Positions 48,335-59,305 of a DNA stretch of 64,000 nt are shown here, in pieces. Under the pieces are notes generated by a model. It searched no databases. It was not told the origin of the DNA and saw nothing but the letters and a program-made list of their open reading frames with translations. Where the stretch lies: positions 62,001 through 126,000 of the forward strand of contig CM061249.1 of assembly GCA_022605425.2 (NCBI GenBank), in the 5' to 3' direction. Numbering within the stretch: position 1 is the stretch's first letter; the number at the start of each line of letters is the position of its first letter. Source of the stretch: Hamiltosporidium tvaerminnensis (Eukaryota; Microsporidia; Dubosqiidae). A program made the position numbers and the translations under genes.

Positions 48335-49195
48335 TTTTGTTTAGTATTCATTTAGATATTCCTTTATATTCTCTTGAAATTAGTATTTTTTAGTAAAAAA
48401 AAGAATTCTAAAATATATTCAATCATAGTTTTATAATTGAATTTTAGTTGTGGTATATTTTATATCTTTTTCAGAAATATATTCTGGTTAGTAATTTAGA
48501 ATATATTACGGTGCTTTGTAAGTATATATATTTCGATAAGAAATATCATATATATGTTAGTTTAAGATCTTTTCAAGTAGTTAAATTGTATATTTTTTAG
48601 TTTATTAATGCATTACTGTTGGATTTAGATTTAGAAAACTAGTGATAAAACGGTTCTTATTTTTTGCTTTTTTTTACACTTTTATTTAATTTCTAATGAT
48701 TTACAGCTTTTATTTTATTAAACTTCTAATAATTTACAGCTTTTTTTATTTTTCTTTATGTTTAATATTTTTTTTAACTAATATAAATTTTTTTTTACTT
48801 TTTTTTTATTTTAAATCAAATAAATCTTTAATTTTAATAAGATATCGAATTAAAAGACAATTAAATTTTGTTATTAGAAGTACTTATTACAATTTTATTT
48901 ATTGTCTTTCTATAAAAGTTTGTCACTTAGTTTCTTAATATTTTGTATTTGTATTCATATTATTTAAATTAAGTGTTGGATTTGTAAAATATTTTATTAT
49001 TTCTGATAATTTCATGTGGATTAAAAAAAATTCTCGACGCGAAGAGTTAAAAGAGAAATGAGTAAGTAAGTTAAAAAAATGTAAAATATTATTTGTTTTT
49101 ATATTTCATAAAAATATTTGTTTTACTAATTTTAAGAATAAAAAGATATGTATTTTTCTATTCTAAGAATAAAATTGTTACTTTTTTTTCATCTT
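48335..49195. other. AT-rich gene-free stretch
   Basis: T-rich sequence. The ORF 48696-48938 is low-complexity Phe/Leu/Ile. Nothing is supported. Confidence 0.6.
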
Positions 49196-49298
49196 TATTT
49201 CTTATAAAATATATTTATTTATAAATTTTATGTATTATCTCACTATAACCATTTCTTTCTCTTCTTCAAATCCGACTTTCTTATAAAATATATTTATT
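49196..49298 (+). repeat. Tandem ~80-bp repeat, left side of the RLE insertion
   Basis: TTTCTTATAAAATATATTTA recurs with period 79 (C at 49201 and 49280). The unit including ATTATCTC, TAACCATTTCTTTC and TTCTTCAAATCCGA is repeated on the other side of the retrotransposon at 53096-53162. Removing the element and one TSD leaves a regular ~80-bp spacing. Confidence 0.8.
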
Positions 49299-49313
49299 AC
49301 AGATTTATATATT

Positions 49314-52300
49314 CGAATAACACCAAAATAAAGGCTGCAAACGACGCTGATGAGGTGAAAAAGAGTGATAGTGAGATACAAAAATGTAAGCTACACCCAC
49401 CGGCGATTCCCCTACCTTCCTCCTCCTACACAACAATAACACCTCCACCACCAAGCCAAACATGCAGTAAAATGCAAAATAGTGGGCTTGACACCTTACC
49501 TTCGCCTAATGCACCAGTTCCCTCTTCGGTTGAAGTCTCTGCGTGCGAGCCATCGTACGACATGACAAGCCCCTGCACTCTAGCTATTCCGGAAGGTAAC
49601 AGGCTAATGGCATTGCGGACGATATTCGATTCCGTAACAGCCGACCCGAAGGAATGGCCTCGAATTGTTTTTTTTGCAGTACAGACAAGGTTTGAAAGAA
49701 TGCCAAGAAATGGCTGGACAGAGCTTCACAGGTACTATAATGAGAAATTCGGCTGCACTGAAACTCTCGAAGTGTTAAAAAAATTGGCACAAAGTGAGAT
49801 GGGAAAGGATGTAAAATCAGAAGAGAATGGAGAGCGACGTAGAATCGCCACTTGTCTCGCTGATACATGCACCTTGACCGACACCACGGAGTACATAAAC
49901 CTGAGAGATAAATTCTTGAGTAAAATCAAAGAAATCTCTGAGAACGAAATTGGAAAAGTGGTGGTCCGAACTAGAAAACATCCAAATGAATTGGTTGATA
50001 GTAAAGTTCTGGATCTCATAAATCGAGTAGTCGGTGAATATGCAGGAGCTCATGTACCTGAGTCAATTACGGAAGCCGCGTATATCATGCAAGCTGCGCA
50101 GGTATGCTATGACGAGGCAACACGTAAAGAGAAGCCTAGATCCGCTTGGAAGGAACACATAGAAAGTAAAATTTCTAAGTTAGTACTTTCCAAAGATCTC
50201 CTCGAGAAAGCTCGTAAGCAGGAAAAGCTCTCCACTTCGGAAACGAAGAGCCTTAAGAAAATCATGCGAGAGTTTAATTTAAACTTGAGCAGCGTAACTG
50301 ATCTTTCTGAGGCTTTAGTTAAGAAGAATGAGTCTTTGAATGTTTACGAGAAAAAAATTACGATGCATGAAAGTAGGAAGCAATTCCGAAAAGAGAATCG
50401 TATGTTTGAGCTTTTCCGAGGTCGATTTTATCGTGGGTTATCCGAGCGTGTGGAATCCGAGCATGTGGTTAGCCGTGATGAAATTGTGAGTTTTTGGTCT
50501 ACAATGTGGAACAAAAATGATGACACAGTCACGTACGATGATTATTTGATTCCATTTGTATCAGATAATCATCCGACCACGTTTCCTTCACTTGATGAAT
50601 TTGTGAATATCATTAATTGGCTCCCTAATTGGAAAGCTGCTGGAATTGATGGTATTTACAATTTTTTCATTAAGAAACTTACAACTCTTCACAAATATCT
50701 TTATGATATTGTGAAAGTTATATGTTTAGAAGGAACACCTCAAGCTGATTGGTTTTACTGCGGGCTTACGTATTTGATACCGAAAGGAATTCCACGAAGA
50801 GGCTCTGACTACAGGCCAATCACTTGTATGTCCAACCTCTATAAGTTAACGACAAAGTGTGTAACGAAAGTCGTTCAACTTGAAGTGGAAAGGCGAGGGT
50901 TGCTTGCAGAGAACCAACTAGGGGCGGTAAGAGGTGTGCAGGGAGCGAAAGAGCAGGCTCTACTGAATATTGCCTTAAATAAAGAGTATGGAAATAATCT
51001 TAAGGCAACATGGATTGATGTTAAAAAAGCTTATGATTCAATAGATCATGCTTATTTAACTCAATGCATTGAAAACCTTAATTTACCTGATTGGATCCTG
51101 AAATTTATTAAGGTAATTATATCAAAATGGAAAATTGATATATCAGTAGGGCCTGAAAAAATCATGAGCAAGAAGATTGATAGAGGGATTCTACAAGGAG
51201 ATAGTCTGTCACCTTTGTTATTTGTGTTGTGTATGGATCCATTAAGCCGAAAGCTTAATGAAAAATACACAAAAGTGACAGTACAAACAGATGCAGAATC
51301 CCATTCTACTAATCATCTCTTGTTTATTGATGATCTTAAGCTCCTTGCAAAAGACAGCTCCACATTGAGTGCTATGACAGGCGAGGCAAAGGAATTTTTA
51401 GAGGTGATTGGCTTAGAGATTAACAAAGAGAAGTCAGCCACAAATGATACGTGTTGTGAAGATACTGCTACTCTTCTAGAAGGTGTTAGTGTTTACAAAT
51501 ATTTAGGAATAATAGAAGATAGCAGAGGAATCCCAACACGTAGCTCATTTGAAGAAGTACAGAGCAAACTTATATCAAGAGTTGAAAGACTTTGTCACAC
51601 TAGATTAAACGCAAAAAATTTATTTTCTGCAATCAATCAACATGCGATATCGTTAATCAACTACCACATAGGAGTACTTCGACTTGAACCGGCTGACTTC
51701 TCTAAGTTAGATGATGCAGTGCGTGCGGTGTTGGTAAAAAATAAGATACATCTCCGCCCAGGATGTAAAGAGCGGTTGTATCTTCCTAGAACAGAACTTG
51801 GAAGAGGCCTACATAGTGTTGAGTTGAGAAGCGAACATATGCTTCTGCAACTCTTGGATTGTCTGGAAAAAAGTAAAGAAATATCAACTAGACGAGCAGC
51901 AATCCTCAAGGTGGAGAATAATAATAAAACCCATCTTGCACTAATAAAAGGCTTCTTAAAAGTAAAGTACAGGTTGGTAGAAGAAGTCACTAAGAAAAGT
52001 TTAGAAGAAGCTCAACTTGCAAAACTATATAACGAAATAGAAAAACGAAAACTCCATTCAAAGTTATATAATGCAAGAAAAAATGAGCTTGTGAGTGTTA
52101 GTGACTCTTCAAGGTGGCTAAAGAGAGGAAATATTAGGCCACGAAATGAAGCTGTGCTCTGCTATATCCAGGATAGAAATGTATTCTGGGGAGCAGATGG
52201 TGTGTGTCAACATTGCGGGAAGTCTGGTAAGACTGTGGATCATCTAGCAACTAGATGCGAAAAAATGCTAGGCCATGATTACACTAGACGGCATAATGAA

Positions 52301-53080
52301 GTGGTCAGATGCCTACACCTTCTTCTTCTAAATAGATATAAGTTTAAGTCTTCAAAACGAATAAGGAGCCACTCAGTTCAAGAAATTCTTGATAATGAGT
52401 ATGCAGAGATAAGAGTGGACACCAGAATTAAAACTGATGTTAAAATTCGGAATAACAGACCGGACATATTTATTTTAGATAAGAAGAAGAATAAGATAAC
52501 ACTCATTGAAGTAGGAATCACTTCCCAAGATTCACTTCAAATAGTTGAAACTGAAAAACTTAGGAAGTATGACCTGCTAGCCAATGAGTTGGGTCTTATT
52601 TATAGGTGTAGTGTTGAGATAATCCCTTATGTGATGACCTGGGACGGTATTGTGACAAAATACCATAAATCTCATCTTAAAAGACTAGAAATACCCATGA
52701 ATGTAGAGGCATACATTCAGTATATAGTACTTAAGAAAACAGTCGAAACAATTTCCTTTGATCGACGAAGAGGACTTGAGTCAGGACTAAATGCCGAAGA
52801 GAGCTGGGAGAGAGCGTCAATGGGTGTTATTATGAGATCAGAGATGCATGAGGAACCAATACCCCCTTTAAAAGAAGCGAAAAGAGAGGAAGATGGTGTT
52901 AAAATTTTAAAACCAAAAAATAATACACCCCTTATTTCACAAGGAGGAACCACTCTGGAGGAACCGACCAATAACATAAATGAAGAGTCGGATTTGGAAG
53001 AAGAAACAATAGTGGTTAAAGAGGTAGAAGAAAACATATAAAAATGTTAAAATATTTTAACCCAGAATTTTATTAAATAA
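49314..53080 (+). mobile_element. Near-complete RLE-type (R2/R4-like) non-LTR retrotransposon with 15-bp TSD
   Basis: The 3767-bp insertion is flanked by a perfect direct repeat, ACAGATTTATATATT, at 49299-49313 and 53081-53095. It contains one long ORF, a very short 5' leader (about 41 bp before the first possible GTG codon) and a 39-bp 3' tail ending AGAATTTTATTAAATAA. The same tail ends the copies at 11735 and 26033. The element inserted within an ~80-bp tandem repeat, about 115 bp upstream of the RanGAP-like ATG. Confidence 0.95.
49355..53041 (+). CDS. RLE retrotransposon polyprotein (reverse transcriptase and endonuclease)
   Basis: The ORF of about 1228 codons has a Pro/Ser/Thr-rich N-terminus, a helical region, then reverse transcriptase: KAAGIDGIYNFF, LIPKGIPRRGSDYRPIT, the catalytic DVKKAYDSIDH, GILQGDSLSPLLFVLCMDPL, and FIDD at residues 657-660 (F/Y-x-DD active site), then YKYLGI. 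A C-terminal CCHC finger uses Cys951, Cys954, His963 and Cys968. The restriction-like endonuclease has R-PD at 1035-1037 and Glu1052 in LIEVGI. This order is that of R2/R4-class site-nicking, target-primed retrotransposons. No ATG begins the frame: 49355 is GTG and the first in-frame ATG is at 49472. Lack of a canonical start is known for R2, or the copy may be slightly 5'-truncated. With no stops and perfect TSDs, it may be active. Confidence 0.95.
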   Translation: MKKSDSEIQKCKLHPPAIPLPSSSYTTITPPPPSQTCSKMQNSGLDTLPSPNAPVPSSVEVSACEPSYDMTSPCTLAIPEGNRLMALRTIFDSVTADPKEWPRIVFFAVQTRFERMPRNGWTELHRYYNEKFGCTETLEVLKKLAQSEMGKDVKSEENGERRRIATCLADTCTLTDTTEYINLRDKFLSKIKEISENEIGKVVVRTRKHPNELVDSKVLDLINRVVGEYAGAHVPESITEAAYIMQAAQVCYDEATRKEKPRSAWKEHIESKISKLVLSKDLLEKARKQEKLSTSETKSLKKIMREFNLNLSSVTDLSEALVKKNESLNVYEKKITMHESRKQFRKENRMFELFRGRFYRGLSERVESEHVVSRDEIVSFWSTMWNKNDDTVTYDDYLIPFVSDNHPTTFPSLDEFVNIINWLPNWKAAGIDGIYNFFIKKLTTLHKYLYDIVKVICLEGTPQADWFYCGLTYLIPKGIPRRGSDYRPITCMSNLYKLTTKCVTKVVQLEVERRGLLAENQLGAVRGVQGAKEQALLNIALNKEYGNNLKATWIDVKKAYDSIDHAYLTQCIENLNLPDWILKFIKVIISKWKIDISVGPEKIMSKKIDRGILQGDSLSPLLFVLCMDPLSRKLNEKYTKVTVQTDAESHSTNHLLFIDDLKLLAKDSSTLSAMTGEAKEFLEVIGLEINKEKSATNDTCCEDTATLLEGVSVYKYLGIIEDSRGIPTRSSFEEVQSKLISRVERLCHTRLNAKNLFSAINQHAISLINYHIGVLRLEPADFSKLDDAVRAVLVKNKIHLRPGCKERLYLPRTELGRGLHSVELRSEHMLLQLLDCLEKSKEISTRRAAILKVENNNKTHLALIKGFLKVKYRLVEEVTKKSLEEAQLAKLYNEIEKRKLHSKLYNARKNELVSVSDSSRWLKRGNIRPRNEAVLCYIQDRNVFWGADGVCQHCGKSGKTVDHLATRCEKMLGHDYTRRHNEVVRCLHLLLLNRYKFKSSKRIRSHSVQEILDNEYAEIRVDTRIKTDVKIRNNRPDIFILDKKKNKITLIEVGITSQDSLQIVETEKLRKYDLLANELGLIYRCSVEIIPYVMTWDGIVTKYHKSHLKRLEIPMNVEAYIQYIVLKKTVETISFDRRRGLESGLNAEESWERASMGVIMRSEMHEEPIPPLKEAKREEDGVKILKPKNNTPLISQGGTTLEEPTNNINEESDLEEETIVVKEVEENI

Positions 53081-53095
53081 ACAGATTTATATATT

Positions 53096-53162
53096 ATTAT
53101 CTCTATTTTAACCATTTCTTTCTCTTCTTCAAATCCGAATTTCTTATAAAATATATTTATTT
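53096..53162 (+). repeat. Tandem ~80-bp repeat, right side of the RLE insertion
   Basis: It repeats the unit at about 49234-49298 with few changes and forms the 5' flank of the RanGAP-like gene. Part of it (TTCTTCAAATCCGA) also resembles the complement of the RLE coding end. Confidence 0.8.
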
Positions 53163-53208
53163 TCTTAAATTTTCTAAAATAAAAAAAATCTATTTTTTGA
53201 TCCTCAAA

Positions 53209-54273
53209 ATGATTATTTCAATAGAAAACGTAGGAAAGAATTATGAAACAAAAGGAGACATTTCAAACTTGTTAGCATCTATAAAAGAATATCATGAACA
53301 AATAACAGAGATAATTTTAGCAGGTAGTGTTTTTAAGAAAGAACCTTTAGAAATTTTGTTTGTATTGATTGGTTCTTTACCGAATTTAAAAAAAATAAAT
53401 TTGTCACGAATATTTACTGCTTTGCCCAAAGACCTTATGATTGAAAGTTTAGAAATTATTTTTAAATATTTGAAACCAGAAAATATAATGTCTTTAGATA
53501 TCAGTGAAAATGCATTGAGTTGTAATTTTCCGCCAAATTTTACCTCTTTTTTGTGTAATATGAATTGTATGGTTGAATTTAAAATAAATGATTGTGGATT
53601 AGGAACTATTGGTGGAGCAAAATTGGCAGAGTGTTTGTTGAAGATATCTGATAAATCAAATTTACGAAATATAAATATTTCTCAAAATAAATTAACATCA
53701 TCTGCAGTTGAATTGGGAAATGCGTTAGAAAAATTTGAAAATTTGGAAGAAATAAGAATTCAATATAATAATATTGATAGGAATAGTATGGATGTTTTTC
53801 TTAAATCTTTTAAAAATCATTTTTTAAGTGTTTTGGATATTCGGGATAATTTTTTGTCTTTGGAAGGCTGTAAAATTTTAGGTGAGTATTTCGTAGATCG
53901 AGATATTGTAGAATTAAGGATGGGAGATTGTCTTATACGAGATGAAGGTATTAAAGAGTTTTTAAAGGTAGCTACACAGAAAAAGAGGTATTTTGCACTA
54001 CAGGGTGGGTTTGAGAAAGAATATGCACCTATAAAATTGGATCTTTCTTATAACGACTTAACTGATGAAATATTGGATGATTTGGTCAAATTTATTAAAG
54101 AATGGGATTTTGATACACTTTGGATTGAAGGTAATGAATTTAAAGTTTCTGAAGAATTGTATTCTTCTGTACGAAGTAAAGGAGGTAAAATAATAGGGGA
54201 AGAAGATTCAGTTGATGTATCTGGTGATGAATTAGAAAATTCTATTAATGAAAGGTTCAATCTTGTTCTTTAA
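53209..54273 (+). CDS. RanGAP1/Rna1-like leucine-rich repeat protein
   Basis: The protein has 354 residues from the ATG at 53209; an upstream in-frame TTG at 53197 is not a likely start. It consists almost wholly of ribonuclease-inhibitor-type LRRs of about 28 residues (LDISENALS, INDCGLGTIGGAKLAECL, INISQNKLTSSAVELGNAL, LDIRDNFLSLEGCKILGEY, LDLSYNDLTDEILDDL). The block SRIFTALPKD followed by SLDISENAL and INDCGLGTIGGAKLA aligns with the N-terminal RanGAP region. RanGAP stimulates GTP hydrolysis by Ran at the cytoplasmic side of nuclear pores. The protein is slightly shorter than S. pombe Rna1 and ends in a mildly acidic tail. The FTGR Arg and the conserved LRR Asn of RanGAPs seem replaced (Leu and Asp), so GAP activity is not certain. 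An RLE retrotransposon sits just upstream. Confidence 0.8.
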   Translation: MIISIENVGKNYETKGDISNLLASIKEYHEQITEIILAGSVFKKEPLEILFVLIGSLPNLKKINLSRIFTALPKDLMIESLEIIFKYLKPENIMSLDISENALSCNFPPNFTSFLCNMNCMVEFKINDCGLGTIGGAKLAECLLKISDKSNLRNINISQNKLTSSAVELGNALEKFENLEEIRIQYNNIDRNSMDVFLKSFKNHFLSVLDIRDNFLSLEGCKILGEYFVDRDIVELRMGDCLIRDEGIKEFLKVATQKKRYFALQGGFEKEYAPIKLDLSYNDLTDEILDDLVKFIKEWDFDTLWIEGNEFKVSEELYSSVRSKGGKIIGEEDSVDVSGDELENSINERFNLVL

Positions 54274-54279
54274 TAAAGA

Positions 54280-55945
54280 TTTAAATTCATTTTTATTTTT
54301 CTATTTGTGAATTCTTTTTTACAAAAAATTTAATTTCAAATCATTTATTTCGGACAGTTTAAGAGAAAGAAATGAGAAAAAAAACTAACATTCTTGTACA
54401 ATTCTATCAGAAAATTTTTTTTATTTTTAACCTTTTTTTTATCATCAGTAAATGATTTGAAATTAAATAAATCTGTTCAAATTTTAATCTCTCACACAAT
54501 ATTTCATTTCTTAAGAACTTTAGATTTTGAAAATAAATATTGTATGAGAGAAGTGAATTTAATTCGTATTATCAAATATATCTATGGTCCTATGAATATT
54601 TACTAACAGATCTTTGGTACATTTTTATACGAGAAGAAAATAAATTTGAAATTTCTAAAATCCGTTCAAAAACCATTCGGATGTACCAAAATAGGATTTG
54701 CTGTAATATATTCTCTTATAAAAAAACTTAGTACGATTGATGTATAAAATATAAATAAACGTAAAAACATAAATTAAAGAATTTAAACGCGTATTTATAT
54801 CCTTAAGTATATTACTCAACCGATGTATTGTATAGTATTTGAAAAAAATCGAATTTTTTAAGGAATATTAAAAATTAAATCAAAAATAATCGAAAGATTA
54901 AATTTATACAAAACTGTCAGGTTATAGAGTATACAGACAATTAATTTCTTTGGATATTATATTAGAGTCAATTTAATTTATTTTTTAGATTGCAAATTCG
55001 ATTAATAGGCATGTGGGATATACTGGTAGTTTTTGAGAAAAATTAAAACACAGAATTATTTTCTCAAACGAATCGTATAATCTATAAGAAGTTACTAAGT
55101 AAAAGTTATAGAGACAAATTTATGCCTTCAGAAACAAAAGTACTGAAAATATTTCTTGGTTTACAGTAAAAGACAATAAAAATAATTCATTTAGCCTTTT
55201 ATCGACCAAAAAAATATTTAATCTTAGATAAAATAGCTAATAATATATAATGTTTGAAAATAGGATAAATTAGAGAAATTATATATTTTTAATCGATTTA
55301 GGACTCAAAATATCTTAGATAACCGATTTTTAAACTATAATTATACAAAAAAAAATCGCAAAATTTAATTTTTTAATTAAATAAGCAATGAGTATGCTAA
55401 AACGACACTTAAGCCTTTCTAAGAAAAAAAAGATGTTGGTATGGCTGACATAAATGTTTTAAACTAACAGATTTTTATTTCTCTACTGTAAAAAATATTT
55501 TCTTTAATACTTTATTTTTTATGGTCTTATACAGGAAGTTGCTGTCAAAAAACAATGCATAACTTGTTTATAAATCTATAGTTAAAAATTATTGTATATG
55601 TAAAAAATATAACTGTATAGTTCTATAATGAAGCCTTCATCTTTGTTCTATTCGTGTATCCAATTTTTTTTTGTAATTATAGCTTTCAAATTTAATCGTA
55701 AAAATAGAGAAACTTATATAAAAATTGAGTTAATGAAGTTTAAATAGAAACAGCTATCGAAATAAACTATTTTAGCAAGACAACTACACAACTTAAAATT
55801 AACCGAAAATTAAATTTGAAAATCTATTTTATAAAATCTAAAAATAAGTCGGAATAATTTTAATTTTGGAAGAATGATGACCCTCCAGACCCAAATTATT
55901 TATTAAATTCAATATAATTCTGGATTCAAATGTATGTTTCGCGCT
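54280..55945. other. AT-rich gene-free stretch
   Basis: Short overlapping ORFs at 54394-54731 have no family resemblance and T/A-driven composition. Nothing else was seen. Confidence 0.55.
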
Positions 55946-55949
55946 TATA

Positions 55950-56735
55950 TCTATTTACTTCTACTCTTGTACTACCATCTCTTCTTCTTTCAAATCCGAC
56001 TCTTCATTTATGTTTATCTTTGGCTTCTCTAGCGAGGTTCCTTCAATGAAATAAAATTTAATTTATTTTTTGTTTATATTTCTGTATTATCCTATTCGTC
56101 ATTGCTGGCTTGATATTTAGGGAGTGTTGGTTCCTCGTGTTTCACATATCTCTTAATAGCAAAAATTGACGCACTTTTACAGCTCTCTTCGGCATTTGGT
56201 CCCGATTCAAGTTCTCTTCGTCGATCAAAATAAATGGTTTCGGTCGTCTTCTTAGCTACTATCAACTGTGTTTATATCTCTACATTATGGGGTAATTGAA
56301 GTCTTTTCGCGTGTGACTTATGGTATTTTGTCACAATACCGTCCCCTGGCATCACAAACGGGAGTATCTCGACACTGCACTTATAAATAAGACCCAAACT
56401 ATTTGCTAGCAGGTCATACTTCCTAAGTTATTAAGTTTGCACTATTAAAGATAATCTTGGAAAGCGATTTCTACTTCAATAAGTCATATCTTATACTTCT
56501 TTTTATCTAAAAAATACACGGGTCTATTATTCTAAATCTTGACATCAATTTTTATCCTGGTGTCCACTCTTTTGTCTTCATACTCGTTATCAAGAATTTC
56601 TTGCACTGTGTGGCTCTTAATCCGGTTTGTAGACTTAAACTTATATCTAAAGCAGGAGAAGGTTCAGGCATTTAGCCACTTCATTATTCTGTCTGGTATA
56701 GTCATTGCCTAGTTGATTATTCAAAAAAATATCTT
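55950..56735 (-). mobile_element. Antisense, decayed 3' part of the RLE element
   Basis: Read on the minus strand, this matches the RLE protein from the finger/endonuclease region (complement of 56700-56735 resembles CTAGGCCATGATTACAC) to its end (complement of 55985-56010 resembles GAGTCGGATTTG). Many stops and indels are present. It lies about 150 bp upstream of the gene at 56888, in opposite orientation. Confidence 0.9.
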
Positions 56736-56887
56736 AAATAGAAATTAGATGATCATTGAACAAAAAAAGAATATTAAACGAAAAATGCATTTTAAAAAAA
56801 ATATTTCAAAAGGAATGGAAATCATTTTTGAGCATTTTACGAATATTAAATAAAAAAATATAAATACGCAAAAAAAAGTGGATAACA

Positions 56888-58502
56888 ATGAGGGTTTTTT
56901 TAGCATTGTACTATCTAAGCAGTCCATTTACTATAAAATGCAAAAGAGAAATTGAAAACGAGGAATTATGCACCACTCGAAATTCAGTAGAGATAGAAAA
57001 TATCACTTTGCCAATAATCAGAGAAACAGAAGAGGAGGAACAGCAATATATAAATTTTATCATTACTAACAGTTATCAAGATATAATTGATAATTTTTCC
57101 CTTAGTTATCCGCTTATAGAAAAGTTCTTTAAACCATATTTAGCGATAATCAAGGACTTATATGAAGAATGTTTAAAAGATTCCATCAAAGCTGTGACAA
57201 ACTCTGATGAGCTTCGTTATACAAATATGAGTAGAAAAGAATTATTTATTGCATTATATCAAACCTACATTGAAAAATTTACGGGTAAATATGTTCAAGC
57301 TTGTAAAAATTCGAAAGATTCTCGGTATTATAGTTCTGATTTTCACAAAAAAGAAATGTCAAAAGTGAGTTATTTTTCCAATGATCGTGTTAAGAACATA
57401 TTTAATAGTCTCAAATTCCCACCAAACAGTGAGAATAAAATAGAAACACATGAAGAAATAATAAAAACAATAGATGATATCACTAAAGAAAATTTATTCA
57501 AACAATTTACATTAAAAATGACATGTAAAGCATGTAGAAATGTTCTAATAGAATGTGTAGCTAAAAACAGGAAGGTAATATATTTAGAAAAAAATAAATT
57601 TCCAATAATCTCCACAGAAAATTTTGAACCTATGATAGATGATGAGGTTAAAAGGAATAAATTTTTAAAATACTTAAAAGCAAAATATGCCAAAAATGAA
57701 TGGAAGTTTCCTTTATATTATACAGATCAGTATATTAAAATGCATAGTACAATTGAAATAGAAAATTACTATATTAAAGGTCTGTTGCAAAATTTTTTTT
57801 TTTGAAAATTTTGGGGATTTTTATAAATTTGAAATGATGACCGTACTTATGCATTATGATACCTTTGATGATAATCGATTGGGTTATTTTCAAAGCATTT
57901 CCGAAAGACTTAAACACAAATGCGTGATTTTTGAAACTAACTTTGTGAATGACATTCCAAATTTTCTAAGAAAATTTTTACAAAGTTGTGAAAGCCTTTA
58001 CGAATTTGAATCTCATCGAATTATATATTTGACTCTCTTTTTGAAAATAGATGATTGGTTAGAAGTGTTTATAGAAGATTTCGTTAAGATTTTAGGTGAA
58101 GATAAATTCAAAGATGTTTTAATGATTTCTTTTTCGAATAATAAATCAAGTCTCATAACAATATTGGAGGAAATATATGTTAATAGAGCTCTACCGAGAC
58201 CTTTTTGCAATGAAATAGACTCTATTTTTGATGCTATAAAAAACAATATTAGGCTACGCACGAAAATTTCAGTTCATTTTCATAAAGTCAGAGATTCTAT
58301 AGTCAACAAAATTTTGGGTGTATTTTGCGAAGAAAAGCAGGTTGCTAATGAGATTTACCCGGGACAAGATACACGCGCTTCTAATAGAAAAATCATAAAA
58401 AATATTCTTATCTCTTTTAAATATTATTTTAAAAGGAATATTAATAAAAAATTTGAAAGATCGAGACATTTTAGGATATCAGGATATAGTTTTGAGAAAT
58501 AA
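56888..58502 (+). CDS. Unknown signal-peptide protein split by a poly-T frameshift
   Basis: Two frames (56888-57805 and 57834-58502) make one protein of about 537 residues. The second frame is open and protein-like back through the T11 run at 57793-57803; dropping one T joins them as LLQNFFFENFGDFYKFE. The N-terminus (MRVFLALYYLSSPFTIKC) is a probable signal peptide. The body is helical and Lys/Glu/Asn-rich, with a CKAC pair near residue 215. No C-terminal membrane helix is evident, unlike the genes at 23304, 32922 and 37339, but size, helical pattern and signal peptide are similar, so a distant relationship is possible. No known domain was recognised. The frameshift could be a mutation, a homopolymer miscall, or slippage. 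Confidence 0.7.
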
Positions 58503-58582
58503 ATCGTCAGTCATATTTTTTTTTATATTTTGATAATTTATATATCATCTTATTTTTATACAGAAAGTGATTTACCCTTTCC

Positions 58583-59305
58583 TTAAAAGTATCACATCTT
58601 TTTAAAACAGTGGCATGTATTATATTTTTTTATGACATTAACGCGTTCTAAGTTTGTCATAAATATCGGCTACCTAAACACTCCATCAGTACCCCCTGCG
58701 ATACCTACGTCTCAATGCCTTTCATCTACCGGGTGTGTAGAACCTAATTAATAGGCGAGAAATTTGCCCGAGGTTTGTTAATGTCCGTTGAAATGAGTGT
58801 GATTCAAGGCCTGAATCTACCCTGGGCTCCACAAGACTATGCAGCATTCCCTTTTACTCTACACTTTACAAACCAAATAAACTTCCAGGTAAGATATATT
58901 TCAGAGACTTACATGGTGTCCACTATACAGTGCAATGCCATACCAACAGGTATAAACTGCTACTTAGCTTTCAGAGCTTTAAAGGTGTTTGTTTGTATAT
59001 ATTACAGGCGCTTAGTCTTCTAACCCAAGTAAGCAAGGCTGATTTCCCATGCTTATACATGGCGATTTCTATATGTTCAGCTGCGATCTGCAATCTAGTT
59101 ACATAAAAAACTACACATATATTTATAGAAAAAGTTTCGCTATTTCTTAGACCTCTCTTCCTCATACAAGCTCCCATAGAACAACAGCAGATGTAGTGTG
59201 GTTTTATTCCCCTCCCCCAAAAAAAAATCCAAACAATGATCTTTACACCAGTTTCACACACTCATTGCCAATCAGAAAGTTTTTATGTGGTTATCCTTCC
59301 TCCAC
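58583..59305 (-). repeat. ~730-bp noncoding interspersed repeat, copy 3 (inverted)
   Basis: It is the complement of copies 1 and 2, more diverged; the GC-rich part is reduced but recognisable (complement of 58680-58835). It begins about 80 bp after the end of the gene at 56888-58502. Small ORFs on both strands (58775-59023 and 58971-59261) lie within it and are not shared as intact frames by the other copies. Confidence 0.95.

Noticed and set aside
48696-48938. 80-codon Phe/Leu/Ile ORF
   Set aside because: Low-complexity translation of poly-T-rich sequence.
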